Positions 1 to 5,379 are shown, numbered from the stretch's first letter. The stretch is DNA of 6,092 bases from an uncultured Oscillospiraceae bacterium (GCA_934659445.1 CAKUHV010000096.1:1-6092), one strand, 5' to 3'. Notes: generated by a model from the letters alone, not told the origin. Numbers and translations: made by a program.

Positions 1-224
1 AGGCCGGTAAGGTCGAGTATCGTCTGGACAAGACCAACATCATCCACTGCCCCATCGGCAAGGTCTCCTTCGGCGCCGAGAAGCTGGGCGAGAACTTCAA
101 CGCTCTGATGGGCGCCATCATCAAGGCCAAGCCCGCTGCCTCCAAGGGCCAGTATATCAAGAGCTGCACCGTGGCCTGCACCATGGGCCCCGGTGTCAAG
201 ATCAACGGCGCCAAGCTGGCGTAA
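1..224 (+). CDS. rplA: 50S ribosomal protein L1, C-terminal part (5' truncated by window)
   Basis: This is the last 73 codons of ribosomal protein L1, read in the frame whose first complete codon is at base 3 and ending in TAA at 222-224. L1 binds 23S rRNA, forms the mobile L1 stalk that helps release E-site tRNA, and in many bacteria represses its own operon by binding its mRNA. The visible stretch carries the well-known L1 C-terminal signatures: [15 protein letters not shown] near its start, then [18 protein letters not shown] and the terminal MGPGVKIN. The rest of the gene, and probably rplK (L11) before it, lie upstream of the window. It ends 277 bp before rplJ, a gap filled by a hairpin, a promoter and the L10 leader, so rplJL need not depend on readthrough from it. 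The identification is very secure. Only the start is unseen. Confidence 0.97.
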   Translation, partial: AGKVEYRLDKTNIIHCPIGKVSFGAEKLGENFNALMGAIIKAKPAASKGQYIKSCTVACTMGPGVKINGAKLA

Positions 225-239
225 AAGATCGTGATACAG

Positions 240-275
240 GCGTTCCCCGCGCGGCCCGGGGCCGCGCGGGGACGC
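240..275 (+). terminator. GC-rich hairpin after rplA, without a T-tract
   Basis: A 12-bp uninterrupted stem pairs 244-255 with 261-272 around a 5-nt loop (CCGGG), almost all G:C. With one bulge it extends to 240-242/273-275, and weaker pairing (ACAG with CTGT, GATC with GATC) could enlarge it to 227-286. It begins 15-20 bases after the rplA stop, as an operon-end hairpin would. The bases after it (ACGCTGTGTG) contain no run of T, so it is not a textbook intrinsic terminator. It could be a partial terminator, an RNA-processing site, or a 3'-end stabiliser for the rplKA message. Confidence 0.5.
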
Positions 276-310
276 TGTGTGTGATCCTTGCGAAAAACGG
301 CGAAAAGGTA

Positions 311-339
311 TTGACTTTTTGCTGACTTTCTCATATAAT
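311..339 (+). promoter_or_regulatory. Sigma-A-type promoter of rplJL
   Basis: TTGACT at 311-316 and TATAAT at 334-339 are separated by exactly 17 bp and match the vegetative consensus at 11 of 12 positions. The intervening bases are AT-rich against a GC-rich background. Transcription should start near 345-347, just at the left edge of the L10 leader. A promoter this close to consensus suits a highly expressed ribosomal protein operon and gives rplJL its own transcription, separate from rplKA. Confidence 0.88.
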
Positions 340-343
340 ATCA

Positions 344-470
344 GTTGCGTTCAAAGACAGCAGGCTGCGCAAGCGGAAGTCCTGCCGAGGATGCGGTGAA
401 AAACAGATGATTTTGTTTGACGCTGTTGCCGTGCTTGGAACGCGACCGCGTCTTTTTCTTTTGGAAAAGG
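344..470 (+). ncRNA. L10 leader (autoregulatory 5' UTR of rplJL)
   Basis: The leader shows the hallmarks of the Firmicutes L10 leader: the CAAAGACAGCAGG block at 352-364 and CCTGCCGAGG at 381-390. GCAGG (360-364) pairs with CCTGC (381-385). Inside it CTGC/GCGG (365-368/373-376) forms a short stem closed by a GCAA tetraloop of the GNRA type. An outer helix can form between 345-350 and 391-396 (GCGT with ATGC, plus G-U pairs). In Bacillus subtilis the L10(L12)4 complex is known to bind this kind of leader and promote premature termination. Here an intrinsic terminator sits at 419-462, before the rplJ ribosome-binding site, which fits the same mechanism. Family assignment rests on motif recognition, not on a covariance-model run. 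Confidence 0.87.
419..462 (+). terminator. Transcription attenuator of the rplJL leader
   Basis: GACGC (419-423) pairs with GCGTC (448-452), and GTTGC (425-429) pairs with GCGAC (442-446), with one T:C mismatch between the two helices. The loop is 12 nt, and a T-rich tract TTTTTCTTTT (453-462) follows directly. This is an intrinsic terminator placed inside the 5' UTR, 38 bp before the rplJ start, so it would abort transcription before coding begins. The segment 438-446 can alternatively pair with the leader's 5' end (344-352), which would prevent the hairpin. Confidence 0.82.
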
Positions 471-500
471 GCGACCTATTTCTCTGGAGGTGAATCCCAA

Positions 501-1037
501 ATGCCGAACGCAAGTGTCCTGGAAGCGAAGAAGGCCGTCGTGGCCGAGCTGACCGAAAAGCTGCAGAAAGCCGCCTCTGGCGTGCTGGTGGACTACAAGG
601 GCATCACGGTGGCTGAGGATACCGCTCTTCGTAACGAGCTGCGTAAGAACGAAGTGGAATACGCCGTTGTGAAGAACACCCTCACCCGCTTTGCCGCGCA
701 GAACGCCGGTCTGGGCGATCTGTCCGAGCAGCTCAACGGCACCACCGCTCTGGCCGTCAGCCACGCTGACCCCATTGCCCCCATGCGTGTCATCAACAAG
801 TTTGCCAAGCAGTTCAACGGTGCCAAGTTCACCATCAAGGCCGGCTTCATGGACGGCAAGGTGCTGCCCCTGAACGAGGTCATGGCCATGGCCGAGCTGC
901 CTGCCAAGGAAGTGCTGCAGGCCCAGGTGCTGGGCACCATGCTGGCCCCCATCACAAGCCTGGCCATCGTCCTGAAGGCCATTGCCGAGAAGGACGGCGC
1001 CCCCGCCGAGGCGGAGGCCGAGCCCGCCGCCGAGTAA
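501..1037 (+). CDS. rplJ: 50S ribosomal protein L10
   Basis: This encodes the 178-residue L10 protein, which anchors the L7/L12 dimers to 23S rRNA at the base of the ribosomal stalk. The N-terminal RNA-binding domain (about 1-125) carries the conserved DYKGITVAED (31-40), the LRN segment (43-45) and VVKNTL (56-61). The long C-terminal helix that docks L7/L12 dimers follows (about 135-165), and the protein ends in an alanine/glutamate-rich tail. Length is normal for the family (about 165-180). The ATG at 501 was chosen because GGAGGTG at 486-492 lies 8 bases upstream and the protein then begins as typical L10 does. An in-frame ATG at 417 would add 28 residues encoded by the attenuator and is not credible. 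It is the first gene of the rplJL transcript, 57 bp before rplL, and L10 is the likely autorepressor acting on its own leader. Confidence 0.97.
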   Translation: MPNASVLEAKKAVVAELTEKLQKAASGVLVDYKGITVAEDTALRNELRKNEVEYAVVKNTLTRFAAQNAGLGDLSEQLNGTTALAVSHADPIAPMRVINKFAKQFNGAKFTIKAGFMDGKVLPLNEVMAMAELPAKEVLQAQVLGTMLAPITSLAIVLKAIAEKDGAPAEAEAEPAAE

Positions 1038-1094
1038 TTCGGCCGGCGATCAACCAAACCATAAAAACACATTCATTTTAGGAGGTTTATTACC

Positions 1095-1466
1095 ATGGCT
1101 AGCGAGAAGATTACTGCTCTGATTGAGGAAGTTAAGGGCCTGACCGTTCTGGAGCTGTCCGAGCTGGTTCACGCTCTGGAGGAGGAGTTCGGCGTGTCCG
1201 CTGCCGCTATGGCCGCTCCCGCCGCCGCCGCTGCTGCTCCCGTTGAGGAGAAGACCGAGTTCGACGTGGTCCTGACCGGCTTCGATGCCGCCGCCAAGAT
1301 CAAGGTCATCAAGGCCGTCCGCGAGATCACCGGTCTGGGCCTGGCCGAGGCCAAGGCTGCCGTCGAGGGCACCCCCAAGACTCTGAAGGAGGCTGTGGGC
1401 AAGGACGAGGCCGAGGAGCTGAAGAAGAAGCTGGAAGAGGCCGGCGGCAAGGTCGAGCTGAAGTAA
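1095..1466 (+). CDS. rplL: 50S ribosomal protein L7/L12
   Basis: This encodes the 123-residue stalk protein L7/L12, present in several copies per ribosome, which recruits and activates EF-Tu, EF-G, IF2 and RF3. Three parts are visible. The N-terminal dimerisation helices (about 1-33) include the [15 protein letters not shown] stretch. A flexible hinge of nearly pure alanine and proline follows (about 36-50). The C-terminal factor-binding domain (about 53-123) has [20 protein letters not shown], the conserved GTPase-contacting helices. Length is standard. AGGAGGT at 1080-1086 sits 8 bases before the ATG. The gene shares a transcript with rplJ and is followed within 30 bp by a strong terminator. 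The higher cellular demand for L7/L12 over L10 must therefore be met by translation rate, and the near-perfect ribosome-binding site is consistent with that. Confidence 0.98.
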   Translation: MASEKITALIEEVKGLTVLELSELVHALEEEFGVSAAAMAAPAAAAAAPVEEKTEFDVVLTGFDAAAKIKVIKAVREITGLGLAEAKAAVEGTPKTLKEAVGKDEAEELKKKLEEAGGKVELK

Positions 1467-1492
1467 TCCAGTCCCCTTTGATCCGACCCGAC

Positions 1493-1524
1493 AGGGCCCG
1501 GGGCAAGTGCCCCGGGCCCTTTTT
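1493..1524 (+). terminator. Strong intrinsic terminator of rplJL
   Basis: A perfect 12-bp stem pairs 1493-1504 with 1509-1520 (AGGGCCCGGGGC with its complement) around the 4-nt loop AAGT. It is followed directly by T residues through 1524. It lies 27 bp after the rplL stop. Its strength implies that transcription ends here and does not continue into efp, which has its own promoter. Confidence 0.93.
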
Positions 1525-1544
1525 AAGTGCCGGTTAAGTGCCGG
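1523..1544 (+). repeat. 11-bp tandem duplication
   Basis: TTAAGTGCCGG occurs twice with no gap, at 1523-1533 and 1534-1544. It directly follows the rplL terminator and precedes the efp promoter. It is probably a small slippage duplication. No function is apparent. Confidence 0.7.
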
Positions 1545-1581
1545 GGCGGAAAAGAAAGGGCCGGATTTTCGGGATTTCCTC

Positions 1582-1610
1582 TTGTCAACAGGGACAAGAT
1601 GGAGTAAAAT
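1582..1610 (+). promoter_or_regulatory. Sigma-A-type promoter of efp
   Basis: TTGTCA (1582-1587) and TAAAAT (1605-1610) are each one base from consensus and have the ideal 17-bp spacing. The predicted start near 1617 leaves a short leader of about 33 bases before the efp ATG at 1650. No regulatory structure is visible in that leader, which fits housekeeping expression. Confidence 0.8.
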
Positions 1611-1649
1611 AAACCAGATGATTATTTAACACAATGGAGGATGATTCCA

Positions 1650-2219
1650 ATGGCAACGATCACTGCAGGCGAGTTCCGCAACGGCGTGACCTTCGAGATG
1701 GACGGCCAGGTCATGCAGGTCGTCGAGTTCCAGCACGTCAAGCCCGGCAAGGGTGCCGCTTTCGTGCGCACCAAGATGAAGAACGTGCTCAGCGGCGGCG
1801 TGACCGAGACCTCTTTCAATCCCACCGCCAAGTTCGAGACCGCCTTTATCGAGCGCAAGGAGGTCCAGTACAGCTACAACGACGGCGACCTGTACTACTT
1901 CATGGATCAGGAGACCTTCGACATGATCCCCGTGGCCAAGGCCGACCTGCCCGCCAGCTTCGCCTTCGTCAAGGAGGAGACCATCTGCAAGCTGATGATC
2001 TACAAGGAGAAGGTCGTGGGCGTCGAGGCCCCCAACTTCGTGGACCTGGTGGTCACAGAGACCGAGCCCGGTCTGGCCGGCAACACCGCCACCAACACCC
2101 TGAAGCCCGCCACGCTGGAGACCGGCGCTGAGATCAAGGTGCCCCTGTTCATCAACATCGGCGACAAGATCCAGGTCGATACCCGCACCGGCGAGTACCT
2201 GTCCCGCTGCAAGGCTTAA
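1650..2219 (+). CDS. efp: Elongation factor P
   Basis: This encodes a 189-residue EF-P, the tRNA-shaped factor that enters the ribosome between P and E sites and stimulates peptide-bond formation at polyproline stretches. The order is an N-terminal KOW-like domain (about 1-62), a central OB domain (about 65-127) and a C-terminal OB domain (about 130-187) ending in the family motif TGEYLSR. The N-terminal loop carries [10 protein letters not shown] (29-38), with the tip lysine at residue 34. This is the position modified in other bacteria (beta-lysylated in E. coli, 5-aminopentanolylated in B. subtilis). The modification here is unknown, because no modification gene is in the window. The ATG at 1650 was chosen because GGAGG (1636-1640) lies 9 bases upstream. 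An in-frame ATG at 1641 touches the ribosome-binding site and is rejected. The stop codon overlaps the first copy of a 35-bp repeat, and no terminator follows. Confidence 0.97.
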   Translation: MATITAGEFRNGVTFEMDGQVMQVVEFQHVKPGKGAAFVRTKMKNVLSGGVTETSFNPTAKFETAFIERKEVQYSYNDGDLYYFMDQETFDMIPVAKADLPASFAFVKEETICKLMIYKEKVVGVEAPNFVDLVVTETEPGLAGNTATNTLKPATLETGAEIKVPLFINIGDKIQVDTRTGEYLSRCKA

Positions 2220-2383
2220 GCGTCCGAGCCGTCGTGAGCAGCGCGGATGGACCGAAGCGAGGGCGAGGGAGGGCGGCCATTGGCCGCCGACACCAGCCCG
2301 AGTCGGAGGGAAGCCGCGCGTTGCGAACAGGCGAGGCGTGATAACCCCAAGCGTCCGAGCCGTCGTGAGCAGCGCGGATGGAC
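2218..2383 (+). repeat. Intergenic element bounded by exact 35-bp direct repeats
   Basis: An identical 35-bp sequence, starting AAGCGTCCGAGCC and ending GCGGATGGAC, occupies 2218-2252 and 2349-2383. The first copy begins with the last two bases of the efp stop codon. Between the copies lie 96 bp of GC-rich non-coding sequence. This includes a 7-bp hairpin with a 3-nt loop at 2272-2288 (GGCGGCC/GGCCGCC) that has no T-tract and so is not a terminator. The layout equals 1.27 copies of a 131-bp tandem unit. Two copies with a 96-bp interval do not make a CRISPR array, and no transposase is present. It could be a dispersed intergenic repeat family or a local duplication, and genome-wide copy number would decide between them. 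Confidence 0.8.
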
Positions 2384-2410
2384 TAAACCGCAAGAACCAA
2401 CCACCTGTTT

Positions 2411-2433
2411 GTGAGAGTTTCTCTCAGAAAGGG
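2411..2433 (+). promoter_or_regulatory. Small hairpin beside the ribosome-binding site of the acidic zinc-ribbon gene
   Basis: TGAGAG (2412-2417) and CTCTCA (2421-2426) form a 6-bp stem with a TTT loop. TTT (2408-2410) could extend it by pairing with AAA (2428-2430) across one G:G mismatch. The likely ribosome-binding site, GAAAGGG at 2427-2433, starts at the hairpin's 3' foot, so the extended form would partly cover it. The hairpin is too small to call a riboswitch. No convincing promoter was found between efp and this gene. Confidence 0.4.
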
Positions 2434-2443
2434 AACAAAAACT

Positions 2444-2872
2444 ATGACTATTTCCGAAAAAGTCGCTTATCTGAAGGGTCTGGCCGAGGGTCTGGATCTG
2501 GATACCGAGAAGTCCAAGGAGGGCAAGCTCATCTCCGTGATGATCGGCATTCTGGAGGAGGTCGGCCTGTCTCTGGAGGACATGGAGGAGAACGCCCTGA
2601 ATCTGGGCGAGGAGATCGATGCTCTGTCCGACGACCTGGCCGACGTGGAGTCCATCGTCTATGACGAGGATGAGGACGACGAGGACGAGAACGAAGAGGA
2701 CGAAGAGGACGGCTTTGAGGTGGAGTGCCCCAACTGCGACGAGCCCCTGTTCATCGGCGACGATGAGCTGGCCGAGGGCGTGGTGGTGTGCCCCAACTGC
2801 AACACCCGCTTCTCCCTGGATCTGTCCGACGACACCGTCGAGGCGGATGACGAGGACGAAGAGGACAAGTGA
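2444..2872 (+). CDS. CD1247-type acidic zinc-ribbon protein of unknown function
   Basis: This is a 142-residue, very acidic protein matching, by memory, the Clostridia family named for its CD1247 N-terminal domain. Residues 1-70 are predicted helical and begin with TISEKVAYLKGLAEGL, the family's signature opening. Residues 74-89 form an almost unbroken run of Asp/Glu (one Asn). A zinc ribbon follows with Cys95, Cys98, Cys116 and Cys119 as two CPNC knuckles, and the protein ends in another acidic tail. There is no signal peptide or membrane segment, so it is probably cytoplasmic. The ATG at 2444 was chosen because GAAAGGG ends 10 bases upstream. The in-frame GTG at 2411 lies inside a hairpin and lacks a ribosome-binding site. 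With no terminator after efp and no obvious promoter of its own, it is probably cotranscribed with efp, which hints at a link to translation. Function is unknown. Confidence 0.88.
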   Translation: MTISEKVAYLKGLAEGLDLDTEKSKEGKLISVMIGILEEVGLSLEDMEENALNLGEEIDALSDDLADVESIVYDEDEDDEDENEEDEEDGFEVECPNCDEPLFIGDDELAEGVVVCPNCNTRFSLDLSDDTVEADDEDEEDK

Positions 2873-2882
2873 TCTCAATGCA

Positions 2883-2921
2883 AAACCCCCGGCCATGATT
2901 TGGCCGGGGGTTTCTGTTTTT
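2883..2921. terminator. Bidirectional intrinsic terminator between convergent genes
   Basis: A perfect 13-bp stem pairs 2883-2895 with 2901-2913 (AAACCCCCGGCCA with its complement) around a 5-nt loop. On the plus strand it leads into TTTCTGTTTTT. On the minus strand the A-run at 2882-2885 supplies a short U-run. It lies 10 bp after the plus-strand zinc-ribbon gene and 14 bp after the end of the minus-strand hydrolase, so one hairpin can serve both. It is stronger in the plus direction. Confidence 0.9.
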
Positions 2922-2927
2922 ACACGG

Positions 2928-3866
2928 TCACAGCTCCAGCAGGAACCGGGCGATGCTGCGGATGGCGGCGGCGGACTTGCGGGAGGGGAACATTTGGAAC
3001 ACGTGCCACATGCGCTCGCTGACCTCCAGACGGCAGGGGACGTGCCGGCGCTCCAGCTCCTCATACAGCCGCTGGGAGTCGGAGAACAGGATCTCGTGAT
3101 CCCCCACCTGGATCAGGGTGGGGGGAAAGCCGGTCAGGTCGCCGAACAGGGGCGACAGGTCGGGGGAGCTTAGGTCGTATTCCCCGGCGTAGGCCCGGCG
3201 CACGGCCCGGATATAGTCCGGGGTGAGCATGGGGTCGATCTCCGCCCGCTGGGCATAGGACGGCCCGGACATGGTCATATCCGTCCAGGGTGACATGAGC
3301 ACCAGAGCCCGGGGCAGGCGGCGGCCCGCCTGCTTCAGCCGCAGACACAGCACCAGCGCCAGATTGCCCCCGGCGGAGTCGCCCGCCACCACAACGTCCC
3401 GGGCGCCGTAGCCCAGCAGCATCAGGTGGTCCCAGGCCCGCAGGGCGTCCTCCACCGCGGCGGGATGGGGAAACTCCGGGGCCAGACGGTATTCAAAGCT
3501 GAGCACATCGTACCCCGTGGCGTTGGCCAGCTTGGAGGACAGCACCCGGGCGTAGCCCAGGTTTCCGCTGGTATAGCCCCCGCCGTGGCAGTACAGAATG
3601 GCTCGCCGCTGGCCGTGGGGGGCCTTCAGCCGCGTCCAGGCGGCTGCCATGCCGGACAGGGAGAGCTCCTGCCACTCCAGCCCTGCCATGGGGGCGGCCA
3701 GACGGCCCAGGACCTCCTGACTGCGGCGCTGGCGCTCCAGCTCCTCCGGCGTCATGCTGTCCGGAGAGCCGGCGCTGTGGATGGCCTTCAGGGCCCGCAT
3801 CAGGGGGTCCATGTGGGGACTATCCGCCTCTGACTTTCGGTTTCGTATGAGCTTAAGCTTGTCCAT
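2928..3866 (-). CDS. Alpha/beta hydrolase, hormone-sensitive lipase (HSL) family
   Basis: This encodes a 312-residue serine esterase of the alpha/beta-hydrolase-3 (HSL, bacterial lipase family IV) type, which cleaves carboxylic esters of short to medium acyl chains. The HGGGY oxyanion-hole motif is at 94-98. The nucleophile elbow GDSAGG is at 162-167, with Ser164. The acid is most likely Asp256 in QVGDHEIL, and the catalytic histidine is His288 in WHVF. The N-terminal 85 residues form the usual cap region. No signal peptide is seen, so it is probably cytoplasmic. The start at 3866 has GGAGGT (3876-3871) 4 bases upstream, which is close but acceptable. It converges on the zinc-ribbon gene across a shared terminator and diverges from the acyltransferase gene, with which it shares a promoter region. 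The natural substrate is unknown. All three catalytic residues are present, so activity is expected. Confidence 0.93.
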   Translation of the reverse strand: MDKLKLIRNRKSEADSPHMDPLMRALKAIHSAGSPDSMTPEELERQRRSQEVLGRLAAPMAGLEWQELSLSGMAAAWTRLKAPHGQRRAILYCHGGGYTSGNLGYARVLSSKLANATGYDVLSFEYRLAPEFPHPAAVEDALRAWDHLMLLGYGARDVVVAGDSAGGNLALVLCLRLKQAGRRLPRALVLMSPWTDMTMSGPSYAQRAEIDPMLTPDYIRAVRRAYAGEYDLSSPDLSPLFGDLTGFPPTLIQVGDHEILFSDSQRLYEELERRHVPCRLEVSERMWHVFQMFPSRKSAAAIRSIARFLLEL

Positions 3867-3886
3867 AGCTACCTCCGGACACGAAG

Positions 3887-3953
3887 TTTTCCCGCTTATT
3901 TTACCATAAAGACGGGAAAAAGAAAAGCCGCAGACAGAGATTTCCCGGGAAAA
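3887..3953. promoter_or_regulatory. Candidate operator region: palindrome plus two half-sites
   Basis: TTTCCCGGGAAA at 3941-3952 is a perfect 12-bp palindrome. The same half-site also appears as TTTTCCCG at 3887-3894 and CGGGAAAA at 3913-3920, inverted around the hydrolase -10 box. The palindrome lies between the -35 regions of the two divergent promoters, where a shared activator or repressor would bind. The CGGGAAAA copies at 3913 and 3946 start 33 bp apart, near three helical turns. The binding protein is not in the window. Regulatory function is inferred from sequence symmetry and position only. Confidence 0.45.
3898..3926 (-). promoter_or_regulatory. Probable promoter of the alpha/beta hydrolase gene
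   Basis: On the minus strand TAAAAT (3903-3898) is preceded by TGG (3906-3904), an extended -10 element. At 17 bp the -35 hexamer is only TTTTCT (3926-3921), a poor match. An extended -10 promoter can work with a weak -35. Two half-sites of a TTTTCCCG/CGGGAAAA repeat flank the -10, suggesting regulation. Confidence 0.42.
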
Positions 3954-3969
3954 GCGACCTGCCGTTTTG

Positions 3970-3998
3970 TTGCACGGGAGGGCGGAATGTGGTATGAT
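3970..3998 (+). promoter_or_regulatory. Probable promoter of the acyltransferase operon
   Basis: TATGAT (3993-3998) is preceded by TGG (3990-3992), an extended -10. TTGCAC (3970-3975) sits 17 bp upstream as a partial -35. The predicted start near 4005 leaves about 58 bases of leader before the gene at 4063. A second AT-rich patch (TATAGTTTGTATAAC, 4015-4029) has no suitably spaced -35. Confidence 0.5.
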
Positions 3999-4062
3999 GG
4001 TCAGGCTTGCAGACTATAGTTTGTATAACGGATGAAAAAGACGCAGAAAGGGGGAGAAGCAG

Positions 4063-5337
4063 ATGGCCAGACCCAACAGCCGCTGGTATAAGCTGGACAG
4101 CGCGGGGGTACTGTACTCCGCCCTTCAGAGCGAGGAGTACTCCGCCATTTACCGCTTTTCCGCCCTGATGGCCCGGCCGGTGGAGCCGGCCGCCCTTCAA
4201 GCGGCCATCGACCGGGTGATGCCCCGGTTTCCGGGCTTTGCCGTGCGCATCCGTCGGGGACTGTTCTGGTACTATCTGGAGCCCAACACCGCCCCGGGAC
4301 CCTTTTTGAAGGAGGACGTGTCCGACCCCTGTCAGCCGGTGCGCTTCCGGGAGGACGACGGCTGGCTGGTGCGGTTTTACTACTACCGCAGCCGCATCTC
4401 CATCGAGGTGTTCCACGCCCTGTCCGACGGCGGCGGGGCCATAGTGTTCTTCCGCACCCTGCTGGCGGAGTATCTGCGGCAGCTGGGGGTGGAGGTTCCG
4501 CCGGGGGAGGGAGTGCTGGACCTGAACGAGCCGCCCCGACGGGAGGAGCTGGAGGACGCCTATGCCCGGTACGCCGGGCGGCACGCCCTCGGCCTGCGGC
4601 GGCTGCCCCGGGCCTATGCCAACACCGGCACCCCCGCGCCCTTTTACACCTTTCATGTGACCATGGGCTTTGTGCCCCTGTCCGCCCTGCGGGAGCGGGC
4701 CAGAAGCTACGACGCGTCCATCACGGAATATCTGGCCGCCGTGCTGATCCGGGTGATCCTGGACAAACAGCAGCGGGAGCGCCCCCACCGCCTGCGGCCG
4801 GTGGCTCTGGCGGTGCCCATCAACCTGCGTGCCTGGTTCCCCACGGAGACCTTGCGCAACTTCATCACCACCGTCCGGCCTTATATCGACCCGGCCCTGG
4901 GGGATTACACCTTTCCCGAGATCGTCTCTCAGGTGCGGCATTTTATGAAGCTGCACATCAACCGCCAGGAGCTTCAGGCGGCCTTTACGGGGAACGTGCG
5001 CTTTACGGAGCACTTTTTCCTGCGGGCCATCCCGGTCTTCGTAAAAAATCCGGTGATGGCCATGAATTACCGCCTGCACGCCGTGCGGCCCTACTCCTGC
5101 ACCTTTACCAACCCCGGGGCCTTTACCGTGCCCCCGGCAATGGCCCCTTACATCACCGGGGCGGAGGTCATTCTGGGGCAGGCCATGGTGCCCCGGTGCC
5201 ACTGTGCCGGCATCAGCTACGGCGACACCATGGAGATCACCTTTGCGGGCACCCAGGAGGAGACGGAGACCGAGCGGGACTTCTTCCGCTTTCTGGTGCG
5301 GGAGGGGATCCCCGTGCGGGTGGAGAGCAACCGCTGA
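4063..5337 (+). CDS. Condensation-fold acyltransferase (alcohol acetyltransferase / WS-DGAT / PapA-like)
   Basis: This 424-residue protein belongs, by motif and layout, to the chloramphenicol-acetyltransferase-like superfamily. That group includes NRPS condensation domains, PapA-type and wax-ester-synthase acyltransferases, and fungal alcohol acetyltransferases. The active-site motif HxxxDG is His118-Asp122-Gly123 (FHALSDGGG), with Phe instead of the second histidine common in HHxxxDG. VPINLRAWFP (251-260) followed by NFI (266-268) resembles the PxNLR...GN segment of wax synthases. CTFTNPGAF (346-354) sits where relatives have their latch motif. These enzymes move an acyl group from CoA or a carrier protein to an alcohol or amine, and donor and acceptor cannot be read here. 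No signal peptide or clear membrane segment is seen. GGGGGAG at 4050-4056 sits 6 bases before the ATG. The gene precedes a membrane zinc-ribbon gene by 42 bp, as an operon, and diverges from an esterase gene. Confidence 0.83.
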   Translation: MARPNSRWYKLDSAGVLYSALQSEEYSAIYRFSALMARPVEPAALQAAIDRVMPRFPGFAVRIRRGLFWYYLEPNTAPGPFLKEDVSDPCQPVRFREDDGWLVRFYYYRSRISIEVFHALSDGGGAIVFFRTLLAEYLRQLGVEVPPGEGVLDLNEPPRREELEDAYARYAGRHALGLRRLPRAYANTGTPAPFYTFHVTMGFVPLSALRERARSYDASITEYLAAVLIRVILDKQQRERPHRLRPVALAVPINLRAWFPTETLRNFITTVRPYIDPALGDYTFPEIVSQVRHFMKLHINRQELQAAFTGNVRFTEHFFLRAIPVFVKNPVMAMNYRLHAVRPYSCTFTNPGAFTVPPAMAPYITGAEVILGQAMVPRCHCAGISYGDTMEITFAGTQEETETERDFFRFLVREGIPVRVESNR

Positions 5338-5379
5338 GTGCAGCGGACTGCGCGGAACTGTTTTGAAGGAGACTGATCT

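Noticed and set aside
417..500. Upstream in-frame ATG extending L10 by 28 residues
   Set aside because: This start lies within the attenuator, has no ribosome-binding site, and the extra residues do not resemble L10.
2272..2288. Terminator after efp
   Set aside because: The 7-bp hairpin has no T-tract and is followed by GC-rich sequence.
2321..2344. Promoter within the intergenic repeat (TTGCGA with TGATAA)
   Set aside because: The spacing is only 12 bp, too short for a sigma-A promoter, and both hexamers are weak.
2218..2383. CRISPR array
   Set aside because: There are only two repeat copies with a 96-bp interval and no cas gene. Spacing and copy number do not fit.
1626..2393. 255-codon open frame on the minus strand
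   Set aside because: It is antisense to efp, whose identity is certain, and has no ribosome-binding site or family resemblance.
2216..3064. 282-codon open frame on the minus strand
   Set aside because: It crosses a terminator and runs antisense to the zinc-ribbon gene. Its Val/Leu/Asp-rich product mirrors the acidic codons of the real gene.
2619..3173. 184-codon plus-strand frame across the end of the zinc-ribbon gene
   Set aside because: It is an out-of-frame reading with Thr/Arg repeats from the acidic codons, and it continues through a strong terminator into the antisense of the hydrolase.
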